NCBI GenBank assembly: GCA_018398575.1
Contig: JAGTXZ010000008.1
Coordinates: forward strand, 1,426,001 to 1,490,000
DNA: 64,000 bases
Source: Ampelomyces quisqualis
Lineage: Eukaryota > Ascomycota > Dothideomycetes > Pleosporales > Phaeosphaeriaceae
Reading direction: 5' to 3'
The notes beneath the pieces are model-generated. The model ran no database searches. It saw only the letters and a list, made by a program, of their open reading frames with translations, and had not been told where the DNA came from. Made by a program: the position numbers and the translations under genes. Shown in pieces: positions 32,842 through 44,666 of this stretch (positions are counted from its first letter, which is position 1; every line of letters starts with the position of its first letter).

Positions 32842-34125
32842 AATCTAGATTCTTCCGATGCTTTTGATCCTACCAGGCTCAGTCTAAGATTGAGTGGTGA
32901 GCCTAGGTACTGAAGTTCTTGGTCTTCCTTTCTGAAATCCGCTCCAGCGTCGCCGCGCACTGATCTTATCTTCTTCCCTCTCATGGGACGCAGCTTAACG
33001 GTGCGTTCTCTTTCAGACTTCTCTTTCCTGCAATGCTAATCCATTTGTAGTCGACGGCTAAGACGCGGTATCTGTTCATATCGAAGTGCTCCACTACACG
33101 TACACAGACCAGGCAGATGTTAGATGTCCTTTATAATCATGGTGGCATTGCTGCTCATATGGACTCAAGTGCATAGTTTTGCAGCCTACGTACACCAAAG
33201 AATGACAAACAAACTTCATCAGTAGTCATTCATCATGTGGATCCGCGCTGTATGCAGTTGACAAACGTGTGACATCTTACTCACAGCAAATTGTAACAGT
33301 GAACAGCTTGAGGCACTACCATTTTCCTCGCGAACTGTGTCGTTCACAACATGTACATGCCATGTACGGAGTATCAAAGCGATCATACGGAGCACTTCAA
33401 AGCTTGACCTCAAGTGAACGAGGCTGCAAAACACCATGCTATAACCACACAATATATCTACACAATATGCAGTTCGACCAGATTCATTCCCAGCGAACCG
33501 CATGCACACTTTCAGCGAATCCAGTGAAGTTGAGAAAGAAGTGACATCTACCACACAACCAAACACAACACGTCCACCGCACTACACCGCCCATAAAATG
33601 GTGCACACCGGCACTCTCACCATCCAAGAAATACATGTGGCTTCCACCCACACAATTCATACAGAGGCAAAGACGATTTACCTGCCATCACGCTGAGGCA
33701 GCCCAAGCAAGACGGCAAATATGAACGCCAACACCGGTCCATGAGCAACTCCTTGTGCGGCGTATTGACGTCATACTCGCAGCACGACTTGAAAGTTCCC
33801 AGGCGCGAGTGGGGAGAAGACGGGGGAGAGGGGGTGCGAGAACGAGCGCCGTGGCAAGCTCGGACCCATACTCCGTACAGAGTAGGTAGTTCCAGGACGC
33901 AGAGGAAGGAAGAACAAAGGTTGCCTGCGCTCCTGCCCTCGGTATCCAAGTAGATCCGATCTAGGTTCGCGGTCGGAGCTTCGAGAGTACAGGTGATCAC
34001 ACGGGGGGTTTTTTTTCTTCGTGTCAAGAAGTTTTTTTTTTTTCGTCTTTTTTTTCGCTTCAGGTGACATGAAGTGACATGCGCATGGTCAACACGGTCC
34101 TTTACCTGGGTTTTGGAAGAATTGC

Positions 34126-34165
34126 TACCCGCCCCACGAGCCAAGCGGAGCTCGTGGGGCGGGTA
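34126..34165. repeat. Perfect 15-bp inverted repeat (hairpin, 10-base loop)
   Basis: TACCCGCCCCACGAG (34126-34140) is followed by a 10-base loop and its exact reverse complement (34151-34165). The stem is GC-rich and would be very stable in RNA or single-stranded DNA. No coding region overlaps it. Confidence 0.95.
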
Positions 34166-34184
34166 TGCACAACTGTTTCTTGTG

Positions 34185-34247
34185 TACTCCGTACGGAGTA
34201 CTCCGTACGGATATGTCAACTGTACACTCCGTACCCCGTACTCCGTA
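34185..34247. repeat. Nested TACTCCGTA/TACGGAGTA palindromes
   Basis: The 16-bp perfect palindrome TACTCCGTACGGAGTA (34185-34200) overlaps another TACTCCGTA at 34199. A further copy is at 34239, and degenerate copies lie between them. This is the densest cluster of a motif found 14 times in the window. Confidence 0.9.
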
Positions 34248-34799
34248 CTGTTAAAATGTCTAATTGGCTAGTAATCAGAGGGTTTTTCCCCAAGCCTTCT
34301 CGGTCGTCACAGACAGTGATTTGCTTGATAGGATGGATGGGGCTCGAACTCATTGGGCTGCAGTGCATAAATTTGTACCTTTAGCGATACGATATAGCCA
34401 CGGTATGAGTTTAGTCGTCGTTACTTCGTACCTACTGCAGAGTCTAATATTATGTAACATGTTCGTCTTGCATTTGATCATGTGCTCGAGTGAGGTGGTT
34501 GGTGCGCAGACCGTTGAGGCACTGGTGCTAGACTGTACCAAACACCCACAACGGGAAAAACCCTATACCCCTCATGTATTCTCCGCACATGCGCAAGCGT
34601 GAGGCTGCCTACCAGGCAATCATGTTGTGGAGTGCTGCTTCGAAGCTGAATCGATTGGACCGCTGAAGATGGTGTACCATGGAACCCTTGGGAGCGGGCC
34701 GTTTCGGGGGCCGAGAATGCAGACCTATCTGGCGATCTTGGCTTGAATTTTACTTCGTATGTTTCCATGGTTCGTCTGGGGGTGGAGATTCCGGGGAGG

Positions 34800-34960
34800 A
34801 TATAAGAAGGCGGTCATCCCCATGTTCAGACTTCATCATGCCGTGAGCTTGACCCGCTTTTAGAAACACATACCTTCCACACAATCCTACTATTTTAACA
34901 CAATGTAAGCCATGTGCTTCAGATCACATGCTCTGTAGTCACTTATTGACCTCGAGTAGA
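34800..34960 (+). promoter_or_regulatory. TATA box and probable 5' UTR intron of the MFS gene
   Basis: A TATA-like box (gatataaga, about 34799-34807) lies 165 bases upstream of the MFS start codon. A good donor (aat|gtaagc, 34904) and an acceptor (gagtag, ending about 34960) fit a 57-base intron wholly in the leader. CreA-type SYGGRG hexamers (ctgggg, gtggag) sit at about 34777-34788. All are pattern matches only. Confidence 0.5.
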
Positions 34961-34968
34961 TTCCAACC

Positions 34969-36683
34969 ATGGCCGAACTTCGCCATCCCAGCGATGGTAG
35001 CGTCGAGTCCAGTGGGGCTGGCGCCAAAGAGGCCCGAGCCTCTACCTTTGAGGCCGTCGACCTCAACAGCGACAGCCAAGCCGCTTCGACCGCCCCAGTT
35101 GATCCCTCTGCCCCGTTGATTCTCAGTGAGGCAAATGCCATCGAGTACACCGCGTACAACTTCTCGCTCAACAAGAAATGGGCCGTGCTCACTGTGGTGG
35201 CATTATGCCAAACGAGCATGAGTAAGCATGGTTTACCCATACGTTCAGAGGATATAGCTGACGCAAAACAGACTACAATGCCGCCGTGTACTCCAATGCC
35301 ATCGGCCGCCTCAATGAGGAGTTCAATCTTGGTGATAACCACTTCACCAATGCCAGAGCCGGAATGGCCTGGTTTTTAATTTTGTACGGCATTGGGTGTG
35401 AGCTGTGGGCACCGTGGTCGGAGGAATATGGCCGTTTTTGGGTCATGCAGTTGTCCCTTGGTACTGTCAACATTTGGCAGATTCTCGCTGGCGCCAGTAG
35501 CAACTGGCAAATGGTTCTTGCTGCTCGCCTTTTGGGCGGTATTTGCTCTGCTGGTGGTTCGGTTACGCTTGGTATGGTTGCCGACATGTTCGACTCCGAG
35601 GACCAACAATTTGCTGTGCTTTGGGCCAGTCTGTGGTCTTGTCTTGGTTCCGGTAAGTCTAAAACGACCCTGATCTGGAGGCATTTCGCTAACCTCTCTC
35701 TAGTCATTGGTGGCATTTGCGGTGGGTCCATCGAGGAATATCTTGACTGGCGCATCAACTTCTGGATCCAGCTTGGCTTTGGTGGGCTTGTGCAGTTGAT
35801 CCACTTCTTCTGCGTTCCGGAAACCCGCTCCACCATCATGCTCAATCGCCAGGCCAAGAAGATTCGCAAGGACGACCCGAATGCCAACGTCAGGGGTCCT
35901 ACCGAGGACCACAAGATCGATTGGAAGGACGTTGGCGCCATCATGGGTCGTCCTTACAAGATGCTCGTGTGCGAGCCTATTGTCGGGTTTCTTTCGCTCC
36001 TCTCCGGCTTTGCTGATGCACTGATCTTCAGCTTCCTCGAGTCTTACGGATACGTCTTCAGGGACGGCTGGGGTTTTACCCCCAGCCAGCTTGGTCTTGC
36101 TCTGTTCGCCCTCTTCATCGGGTACTGGTGTGCCTGGGGCTCCTGGCTCCCTGTCATCCGTCGCCATAACCAACAGCGCAAGAATGGCAAGTTGTTGTCG
36201 CCAGAAAGCCGCCTCTGGTTCCTGCAGTACATCGTCTTGGGCCTTCCCATCGGTCTCCTTGGATCCGCCTTTCTAGTCAAAGGGCCACCTCTCCACTGGA
36301 TCGGCCCGCTTGTCTTCGCTGTCTTCATCGGCTGGGCCAACATGGGAGTCTACTTCGCGACAATCGACTACATGGTCGCTGCCTATGGAGGCAAGTATTC
36401 CGCCTCTGCTACCGGCGGCAACGGCTTCTCTCGAGACGTTCTGGCTGGTCTCTGCTCCTTCTACACAGGCCCAATGTACAAGAATCTCGGCGTTACAAAC
36501 GCGACCTGGGTCCTGTTCGGTGTCTCTGTCATTGTCTGCATTCCGGTTTACGTCATCTACAGGAAAGGTCCACAGATTCGTGGGCGCAGCAAGTACGCAA
36601 GAGAAATCGAGGAGGAGAAGCAGGTCAACGCTACAGCTCACCGGGCCAGGGCTGGATACGGCATGGAGACCGCTGAGGCATGA
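34969..36683 (+). CDS. MFS transporter, DHA1-like (drug/polyamine H+ antiporter type)
   Basis: Three exons (34969-35221, 35272-35652, 35704-36683; introns 50 and 51 bases) give 537 residues. A hydrophilic N-terminus of about 70 residues precedes two blocks of six hydrophobic segments separated by a charged loop (KKIRKDDPNANVRGPTEDH), the classical 12-TM MFS plan. Recognisable family features are VYSNAIGRLNEEF after TM1, GCELWAPWSEEYGR, AARLLGGICSAGGSVTLGMVADMF and the post-TM6 stretch CVPETRSTIML. These place it with fungal DHA1-like exporters, usually multidrug or polyamine transporters of the plasma membrane; the substrate is unknown. The C-terminus is short and cytosolic. Intron 2 is a stop-free multiple of three, but retention would insert charged residues into the TM region. 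No biosynthetic genes adjoin it. Confidence 0.92.
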
Positions 36684-37267
36684 TCGACTCTGGGATCTTG
36701 CGGGTTCTAGTCTGCTTAGTGTGCTCGTTGTTTCGTAACTAGAATACCATCATCTATATGCACCGCATAGTTTTCAATGAATGTAGTCTCGTAATCTCCG
36801 TTTCACTATAGTTCCATTGCCTGTGCGTGAGGCAATACGTGCTTGCACTGTTGTCGAGTTCATCGCTTGGCTGACTTATTTCGAGGGATGTGAGGGATCT
36901 AAAGCGCGCGACGAAGATACAAACAGACGATATAAACAAAGTGACGTGTTAAGATGAACTCAAATGCTAGGATCGGGCTGTTGATGCTGAAGGAATGACC
37001 AACCCCACCAGCGGCAACGGCGACCGCGCCAAGGCGCCAGGATAGTTATTGCTTAGTCACACCAGAATGCTTTATGAATTTCACGAGTGTAATGTCACTG
37101 GAAAAGAACCTTTCGTAGACATTGAATCTCGTCACACGTCTCGTCAATTTCGTTGCAACCATAAACTCCTCACCTCGCCAACCTCTACAAAGCAGCAGCA
37201 GTCTATCCTTGAACAGCCATACGCAACAGTATAATTTTGACAATACTTCCCTCACGACAATCGCCAC
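36684..37267. other. Intergenic region, no gene recognised
   Basis: About 580 bases following the MFS stop. Only short overlapping frames were seen. The last 130 bases (37130-37267) are CAG- and pyrimidine-rich and may be a leader for the small ORF that follows. Confidence 0.5.
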
Positions 37268-37640
37268 GATGCCATTCCGGAACAAACCATGCTTCGTAGA
37301 GCCTATCTTTCAAGCTGAAGATAATAATGACATACTAGGTCCACATGGAATTGGTAGACTCGCACCTGCGCAGTCATTCTCGTCATTTTCATCTTGGGGT
37401 GCGTCGAATTGCCTTGCAGAAGATCCACTGCACGATAAGGTCGTGCCGTATAGTAAGAATGTCGATCAGGGAAAATTGAGCAACTTGTGCATGGGTGATG
37501 TAATCACCGATGAAGAGGGAGTAGTATGGGTCGTGCGACAATGTTTCTGCGAACATGTAGATTGCTCCGGCAAGGCGTTGAAGCAGCTAGATGGCAAGGA
37601 CGGACTAGATGTTTGGGATCGAGGTAGACCGATGGCGTAA
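37268..37640 (+). CDS. Small hypothetical protein (uncertain)
   Basis: A frame of 123 residues starting MPFRNKPCFVEPIF. It is acidic, with several cysteines in its C-terminal half (LSNLCMGDV, RQCFCEHVDCSG). No signal peptide, membrane segment or family is recognised. The frame is open without ATG-independent help for a further 49 codons upstream (to 37122), but I prefer the ATG at 37268. It stands alone between the MFS gene and the convergent DUF8004-like gene. It could be real or chance; the Cys spacing is the only argument for it beyond length. Confidence 0.35.
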
Positions 37641-37904
37641 TCCGCGCTGCTGTCATTGCGAGTATAGCATTAGAGAAAAGAGTGTCACACGAATCCAATG
37701 TTGATAGATAACGATAACGCTATTCATTCAATTCGCTTTTGTACACACAGGTTCAAAAGAGGTTGGGTATATAACAACAATTGTGATAAGTTGAGATCTC
37801 CAGCAACGCCAACGCTGAAAAAAACGTGTCCCACAACAGAGTAAAAGAAAGTTCGTCAAGGTCGTGTTAAGCTCGATAGATGAGCCAATCGCGTAGCATG
37901 ATAT

Positions 37905-40900
37905 TCAAAGTCGCCAGATTAAAGACTTGCGTTTCTCCTGCTTTTCGGAATCATGCCAAATGCGGTGTCGGAGGGATGACGATTTCTTCATAGCATGCGA
38001 TGTTTTGGTGACTGTGGGTGGTTGCGAGTGAGACTTGGACCCATTGCATAGGTCGCCATATTGGAACACATTATGACTCGAGTTCTCCACACGCTTGATC
38101 GCATTGATGTAACGATCACGAAGCTCGGTTGGAAAACCAGAGAGGATTTCGGAGCCACGGCTCTTTTTGCGCCAGGCTGTCGCCTTGGCTGCGAGTGTCT
38201 TCACCGCAGTGTCATCAGCTCGATTAGCGTTCTTGGTGGAAGGGATAGTCATCGTAGACCTGGACCTGGTGATCTGTGATGTAGATATTGCATGCAATGG
38301 TGGTGAAGGTGGGGCCGATAAGGCCACTCCCACGGAACCTGTAGTTTCTGCAATGGTGTTGACCGCTTCCTCTTCATGAGAACTAAAGTCGAATTGGAAT
38401 CCGTCTTGATAGATGGACCTCTTCCGCAACAGAGGATGTAAGTCTCTTTGTGTTGCGCTGATGTTCGAAATATAGTCCCGTGGTGTGTCGAGTGAAACAC
38501 GTGTCCCGTCGACCGATACCAGCCCGCCCAAGAGACCACTGTGGTTCGATGTACTGGTCTTGTACATATGGTTTCCATCACCATCAGCGCTAGACTTGGA
38601 CGAAGCTGCACTATACCTGTCAGTCCAGACCGAGCTGCCTCCTGAGCTAGTGCTGTCAGAGCGACTCATGGAATCGATGGTTTTCGGATTGGGAGGAGCG
38701 ATCATTTGGTCTAATTGAAAGGTGTGAAGAAGAGGCGTGCGGCTTCGCGTATGACCACGGGGCTCAGCATCAGTGACGACCGCTTTACCAGAAGAAAGAC
38801 GTAGAGCCTGCGCATCTGAGCATGCCTTCTTCTCGATGCCGTCCCCAGGCAATTTTGCATCATGGGAGTAGGCTGATTTGGTGTTGCTCTCATTTTCGAG
38901 GTACGAATCCTGTGTTGTGGCCGCGTTGAGTCCATCACCATAACCATGCACGATAATAGCGCAATGTGATGCCGGCTTCAAGGCTAGGCTGTTCCTGCGA
39001 GAGATGCGCCGTGACAGCGAAGCCAACGGTCCAGACGAGCGCGTGGAGGACTGGCGGACCGGAAGGCTTCCAGAAATTGGCGTAGACATTCGGTTCCCAC
39101 AACGCCCTGGAGCCTCTATACTGAAGTAGTCCTCTCGATGACAATCCGGTTTTATCGAGAAGCCGCGTATACTACCAAAATAGTCATCGACTAGCCCGGG
39201 CACATTGGAGGGCGTTCGTACAGGCGGAGTTGCTGCGGGAGTGCTCGAAATCCAAGTCGACTGTCCAGCTAGTAGGCAGCATAGAGGATAATCTGGGCTC
39301 TCTGTATCACGAACCGCACTGGGTGCGCGAAGTGCAGATGTCAAGTACTGCAAGGTGCCATAAATCAACAGCCATCTGATTTTGCGTGCGTCGCCCATTG
39401 AAATCTTGTCCTCACGTAAGGCCGAACTTGTGGCATTCGTCCGTTCAAACTGTAGATATGTCTGAACGATTTTAGAATTAGCAACATTTGCGTTCATTCT
39501 GTTGGTAGCCATCAGTAACGCAGCGCCGACGTCCCACGTCTTCTTATGTTGCGATGCTGACGACAAGGACCTCATGAGCTTCTGCGACTCCGCCTCTTTG
39601 GGTAGTAGCGGTAGCGGGTGTTCCTGTGCAGGGAATTTGTTTCGCTTGTTGAAGTAGTCTAGGTTTTGGAGGACACAGATTCCACCACTGGCAAGCCTCT
39701 GCGACGCAATGTCGTTGTAGGATTGAGTGTCAACGAGAAGTTCGTAAAGGTTCTGGAAGTCGTAGAACATCGATTTGTATAGAGCCTTTGGAAAAGATGA
39801 AGCATTCGTTGGTGGAGGCCAGTAGCCAAACTTTTCCGCGTAGAAATCATGCAAGAACCGTTGAAATCGATTGAGATGATCGCGGGCGCCGTGTGAAAGT
39901 CCAAAATGAGTCGGCGAGAAGTCTTTACTTAGGAACGTGGCAAGCGCTCTTGCCACACGATCCAGGTGGAGGTCAACTTCGAGGTGGGCACGTGTGATAA
40001 GTGCCTTAGTCAGTCGGGATATTGGCTAGAGCAGCAATTAGCTTGGGGCCTCAGAGTGGTTTTAGAGACGGATATACCATATACTCGGGGCTCAGTGATA
40101 TACTGTCACCCATGCCAACACAGTGCGCGAACGCGTCGATCCAGACATCTTTGAGCTTGAAACGCTCCGCATAATACATGTTTGCAAGAGCATAGTCCGT
40201 GCACTCGACGAGATCCCGATAACCTTGGGATTCGGCGTATACCAAGAAGTCTTGGTGGTTATTGACTTGTCCAGATCGAAAGACATCCAATCTTTCTACT
40301 AAGTCCACAAAGGCCTGGCCCATGTGGCGCCCCACCAGAGGTTGCCCTAGAATGTAGGCAAAAAAGTTGCGAGTTGTCACATGCCAATCGAAAGCTTCTT
40401 CACGGGAAACGTGCCCTGGGGCTGGAATGAAGAGCTCCACGGTGGCTGAGCCTCCAAGTAAGTTACTGAACGAATGTACCTGCAGTGGCTCTTGCGGATC
40501 GCGTGAGTTGTCGGGAATGATTTGCGCGAGGCACTTGTCGAGCATGGCATCACAGGTCTTCTGTCGAAGAGTTCTCAAGGGCACACGAAAAGATGGCCCA
40601 CGGCGGGAAGCTCCTTGCTCGTACAGGTGTACCAGACAGTCGCCGTCCTGCACCCACAGCTCAGGGTCCTGCAATGATTAGCGGTAAGTTGAAATAGCTT
40701 TACCGGAATTGACTCACTCTTCGCAAACCATCCCAATTGCAGACCGATCGGGTGAGTCCAGCCCAGCGTTGCACTTGTGCAGTCTGGGCAAAGCTCCGCG
40801 ATTGTCTTGTACAGCTGTTGGACCTCATTTTCGACCCTGGAGGTGGCTGTGTCCTGTCCGTCGAGCGAGCGAGCGAGATGTGTAGATTGTAAGGTCTGAA

Positions 40901-41080
40901 GGAACCGAGTAGTCGCCTGACAAGCCTGGTTGAGGTATGTCGTCCTTGAAAATGCTGTAATGTGATGACCTTTTCTGCCGATCCTGTGCTTTCGATTCGC
41001 GGGCTGGTGCAATAGAAGAGCTTCGGCTGGGAATCATGGGTGCCAGTCTCGCTCGAGTGCTGGGCGCGCTGTGCGGCAAC
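37905..41080 (-). CDS. DUF8004-like fungal protein (5' end unresolved)
   Basis: At least three exons: from about 41080 to 40718, 40078-40668, and 37905-40025, with introns of 49 and 52 bases. The joins give one continuous product of about 1,020 residues. Exon 1 reads FYCTSPRIESTGSAEKVITL, then SLARSTDRTQPPPGSKMRSN, and ends ..VCNWDGLRR, which splices to DPELWVQDGDCLVHLYEQGA. Exon 3 carries the second conserved block (KIRWLLIYGTLQYLTSALRA and PDYPLCCLLAG), which I associate with DUF8004. The C-terminal 430 residues are Ser-rich and disordered. An in-frame stop upstream at about 41085-41090 and the lack of an ATG show that the first coding exon is further upstream and not identified. Function unknown; no TM or signal peptide. 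The exon 1 frame differs from the longest frame in that region, which is misleading. Confidence 0.8.
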
Positions 41081-41090
41081 TTCTTATCCG

Positions 41091-42822
41091 AGACGGTCTA
41101 CAGCCAAGTACAACAGTGTCGTACCACGACTAGGAGATATTTTGCAGCTTCGGGTTACCTAGCTTCGGAAGCGATTGATATAACGCAGAGGCCCAGGGTC
41201 CACATCGGAGGGCACGGGAGACTGCAGCTATGTACGTGTATCCTTGCCATGTTGTGAACTCGGCTCGCCGCTCCTCTGTGATGTCAGCAGGCTCTCACCA
41301 AACTAGCTTTAAGTGCATCTTGAGTAGGTGAGGCTGTCATCTAGGCGACAGGGTGGAGCGACTGCAGCTGCCGATCCACCACTCATTATTCAGGCTTGCG
41401 AGCCGTATGGGCACTTGTGGCTTGCGTCTATCAACGCTATGGCGGCCAAGAGCTGTGCGTGCAACAATCCGGACCGTGCGGATTCGGCGTAGCCCAGACT
41501 CTGAAGCTGTTCCGTCTTCTAGGCAAAGATGTCGGGATGTCTGCAGAATCATGGATTATGGAGAAGCTGAAATGCACTATGCATATGGAGAAAAGGGGGA
41601 TTTGGGAGCTGCTCATGATGAGGGCGTCTGGTGCGATCGAAGACAGGCCACCGGAGTGTGCATCTGATTTGAACACAATCGAGATACTCTAGCCTTGCCG
41701 TGCTGCTTGTTTCGATATCTAGCCCGAGCGCGGGGTGGTGAGCACTGAGCTGGGGGTACGGGGCGTACGCTGCTGTTGAGCCAACGTGCAGCTTTCCCCG
41801 CAGCATGGCTGTAGAGCGCAGAGCCACATCCTGCAATTGGTAATGGTAGTCCTCATCGCGTCTGCGTTCGCAACAATGGACGAGGTTGCTGAACGTGGAG
41901 GGTCCAATGGATGGTCCTCAGTGATCGGTGTTTGCTAGTGGGGAAGCCGGATCTACGCAAATCCATGCCGTCCCTTCCTCGGGTCTCCTCCGCCCACAGC
42001 ACATCTAGTACAAGTATCTACCGCCCCTTCGTGCAGACGAGCGACAACAGCTGGGATCCAGAAACTGGGTCTGATTGGCTTACGTCCGATTTCGATTGGA
42101 TCTGGTCTGACTTGTCCTTGCATGAATACCCTTGTCATTTTCGCTCGCATGTTGCAAGCTGCAACAGTGCAACCTGCGGCACACGATCCTCCGAGCAACT
42201 TATCCATGTCGTCACCACCCCATGTCTTACACGTACATGTTGCCAAATCCTCAACCAGAGAAGGAGTTCAATAGCGGTGTGGAGCAGACTGAAGTAGATG
42301 AGGGCGAGAATGCAGAGATGCCTCATGCGATGCATCATCTCCATCGAGCTCGATGAAACACGAGCTGCAAAACACCGAATTTGCCATGCAAGCTTCCATA
42401 ACACCCATGTACATACCCCGCCATTGTGCCATCTTGTGGGTGGAAGAGGCGGAATCCAACGCTGCAGAGACGCGTATTTCTTCGTGGCACGAACAAATCC
42501 AACAGATTCTGAAACATGCGATATGCCGCCGACTGCTGTGCAAGCCACTGCATCACTGCATGGCGCAATATCGTGGAATTGCCTTCTCGAACACCAGGTG
42601 TAACTCGTCAGCAAGCATACCGCCTGGAAGCCAAAATTTCTTGCCAAGTTTGAATAACACGACGACAGGTTCTCGTAGTTGTAGATGCTGCTGGTGAGCA
42701 TGGGTGCCCTTCTCTGCCAATATTCCTTTTCTCTTCGTCCAAACTCCGTCCTCTCTTCAGCGGTTTGAGCATACACATAGCCATGGGAAGAGAAGATTTT
42801 TGGTACTAGATGCTCTTCACAT
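41091..42822. other. Intergenic region, probably non-coding
   Basis: It should contain the missing first exon of the DUF8004-like gene near its left end. A 240-codon minus-strand frame (42135-42857) overlaps frames of similar quality on the other strand and shows no family features, so I do not call it. Confidence 0.5.
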
Positions 42823-43215
42823 ATGCATGTCCCGCGCTCTGGGCCAATTGTTGCCATGGTTCGCCTTCATCACCAATACTGCGCACTCGAGCTACATATC
42901 TGGCACATTTTGTCAATAACTAAAGTGATCAGCTCACCAAGTGCGTCTGTCGCCATGACGTCGCGCCTTGCTCAAGTGAAGGAGCGCTCTAGCAGTTGCC
43001 CTTCCGCAGCCAATCGTAGGTCAGCAGGCAGCCAAGTCGCATTCACCGCGAGAGCATGCCTTGTCACGATGAGTCTCCATTCGGTACTTCTCGAGGGAGT
43101 CATCTGCTCCCCAGTTCACTGCAATCACCCTCACCCAAACTCGCTGAATTCAAAGTGGGACAATTGGGTGAGCGACACACATCCTACGTCCATCGCAATC
43201 GCGCCTTCCACAAGT

Positions 43216-44442
43216 ATGTGCGGTAATACCACCACGAGCAATCTCAGTCCACAGCCCGGCGAACAAGAGCCGGTGGCAGCTATCCCAGTAGAGTATCCTC
43301 CATCCAGCGATGAGGGCAATACGCCTCCGTCCAGCCCTCCACTCGAGGCCATAAAACAGAGTAGTTTGGAGGCGTATATCGAAGCGGCGAAGAAGAGCGC
43401 TGCGATCAAACATCAGCCAAGGGTGAGTGCAGACCGGAGACGTCGACTTCCAGAGCTGAGCGGAATGCAGAGCGCAAACTCGCCAAATATTATGGGTCCG
43501 ATAGTGAGCTGTCTTGAGAAAGTTCATGAGCAGATGAGCTACCTCGAAGATTACATCGCAAACCAAGACAACAGCGGCAAGCCCCTCTATCAATGGCAGA
43601 AATACGATTCGTACTCTAAGCTCAGCAAGGCTGTCTCGGAGCTTGAAGAAGCGACGGTCAAGTTCAAGACCACCCCACCCTACTCGCGAGACTATATCGC
43701 GATAGTGATTGCTCGCGCAACACGTTGCTCGACATCTGTCAGCAGGGCCGCCGTCTATGTCTTGTCCGCCATCAACAAGAAGACTGGCGACTACATGGAA
43801 GAGATGGAAGGCTCATCACTGAGCGACGACGCTAAGATGGAGGCGTACGCCGTGATCACCCAAGAGACACAAAAGTTACTGGAGCATTCCACGCGTGCTG
43901 CGGAGCACGTTTGGCGCGCTACTGATCTGCTGCGCATGTGTAAACAGCAGCGTGAACAGAAGGACTGGTTGTGGTCGACAACGGCTACAGCCATGCATGT
44001 CTTCATTGCTGCTACTGTAGGCATCTTCGCCGTCTTTCTATTCAGTTCTGCCACGAGTGTTAGCAGTACTTCCGTGACATCGCAGGTGCTGGATGTCGTT
44101 CGACAGACACAAGCTATCACTAACCTCACCGGAGACATCTACAACGCAAAGCTGCAGAACATTGACCAGCGTGTCAACGATCTCGGTGCTCTTTCTGAGG
44201 CCAATGCTCTCCGGATCGACAACCTTGTGGATGGTCTCGGTGTCCCGAACGAGAATGGCGTGTGGTATGTGGCGCAGCCGAGCTCGAACGACAAGTCATG
44301 TGGAACCCGTCTTCAGGAAGTCTCAGACAGTTTGGGTCGCCAACTGCAGCGTCAACAGCAAGAGCTGAAGGGATTACGCAGCAAGATGCATCGTATGGAC
44401 ATTCGTCTCACGCAAGACTTGAAGAAGTTGGAGAAGTACTAA
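43216..44442 (+). CDS. Helical protein with one membrane segment and C-terminal coiled coil, unknown
   Basis: The frame is open from 42823, with earlier Met codons at 42823 and 42955. The text before 43216 looks non-coding in composition, so I start at MCGNTTTSNLSPQPG, giving 408 residues. Residues 1-70 are disordered (PSSDEGNTPPSSPPLEAIKQ). Residues 80-255 are helical and charged (GPIVSCLEKVHEQMSYLEDY; KLSKAVSELEEATVKF). One strong membrane segment lies near 262-285 (HVFIAATVGIFAVFLFSSA). A Ser/Thr stretch and a coiled coil with Gln/Arg-rich heptads (LGRQLQRQQQELKGLRSKMH) follow. This layout resembles an organelle-membrane adaptor, but I recognise no family. It converges on the Rdx gene; the two stops are 224 bases apart. 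Confidence 0.65.
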   Translation: MCGNTTTSNLSPQPGEQEPVAAIPVEYPPSSDEGNTPPSSPPLEAIKQSSLEAYIEAAKKSAAIKHQPRVSADRRRRLPELSGMQSANSPNIMGPIVSCLEKVHEQMSYLEDYIANQDNSGKPLYQWQKYDSYSKLSKAVSELEEATVKFKTTPPYSRDYIAIVIARATRCSTSVSRAAVYVLSAINKKTGDYMEEMEGSSLSDDAKMEAYAVITQETQKLLEHSTRAAEHVWRATDLLRMCKQQREQKDWLWSTTATAMHVFIAATVGIFAVFLFSSATSVSSTSVTSQVLDVVRQTQAITNLTGDIYNAKLQNIDQRVNDLGALSEANALRIDNLVDGLGVPNENGVWYVAQPSSNDKSCGTRLQEVSDSLGRQLQRQQQELKGLRSKMHRMDIRLTQDLKKLEKY

Positions 44443-44666
44443 GTGCAGGTGGACGGTCGGCTCACGTGGACTCACGTGGAAGAATGAGCAGCTGGACAGG
44501 GGATAGGTACCTATATGGTTGAGCACATAGGATGATACGGCCATTCGGCATTTTCCGGTAGGCTTGACTTGGAGGCTTATATGGCATAATTTTCACGGCG
44601 CACAGCGCCTTCGGTAGGCATTACGCCTCGCCAATCCTATTGAGAATGATACCCTCTACTATCCAT

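Larger units (their letters stand above)
32842..34799. other. Long intergenic region with clustered palindromes
   Basis: Nearly 2 kb without a credible gene. It has copies of TACTCCGTA/TACGGAGTA at 33365, 33869, 34185, 34192, 34199 and 34239, T runs at about 34010-34053, a direct repeat gtgacatga/agtgacatg at about 34064-34081 and a perfect hairpin at 34126-34165. Frames over the poly-T part are low-complexity chance. Confidence 0.7.

Noticed and set aside
33617..34219. 200-codon minus frame over poly-T and palindromes
   Set aside because: Its Lys run comes only from the poly-T tract; no start context or family.
34320..34400. Possible tRNA gene on the minus strand (TGAGTTCGAGCCCC resembles a T-arm)
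   Set aside because: The T-stem has a mismatch and no matching acceptor strand, D-arm or anticodon arm is found upstream, so it is at most a chance match or a decayed copy.
40575..41012. Frame beginning MHQPANRKHRIG as first exon of the DUF8004-like gene
   Set aside because: It cannot be joined in phase to exon 2. The other frame reads NWDGLRR|DPELWVQ across the splice and matches the family.
42135..42857. 240-codon minus-strand frame
   Set aside because: Composition and residue pattern look random, competing plus-strand frames are equally long, and it runs into the region before the TM/coiled-coil gene.
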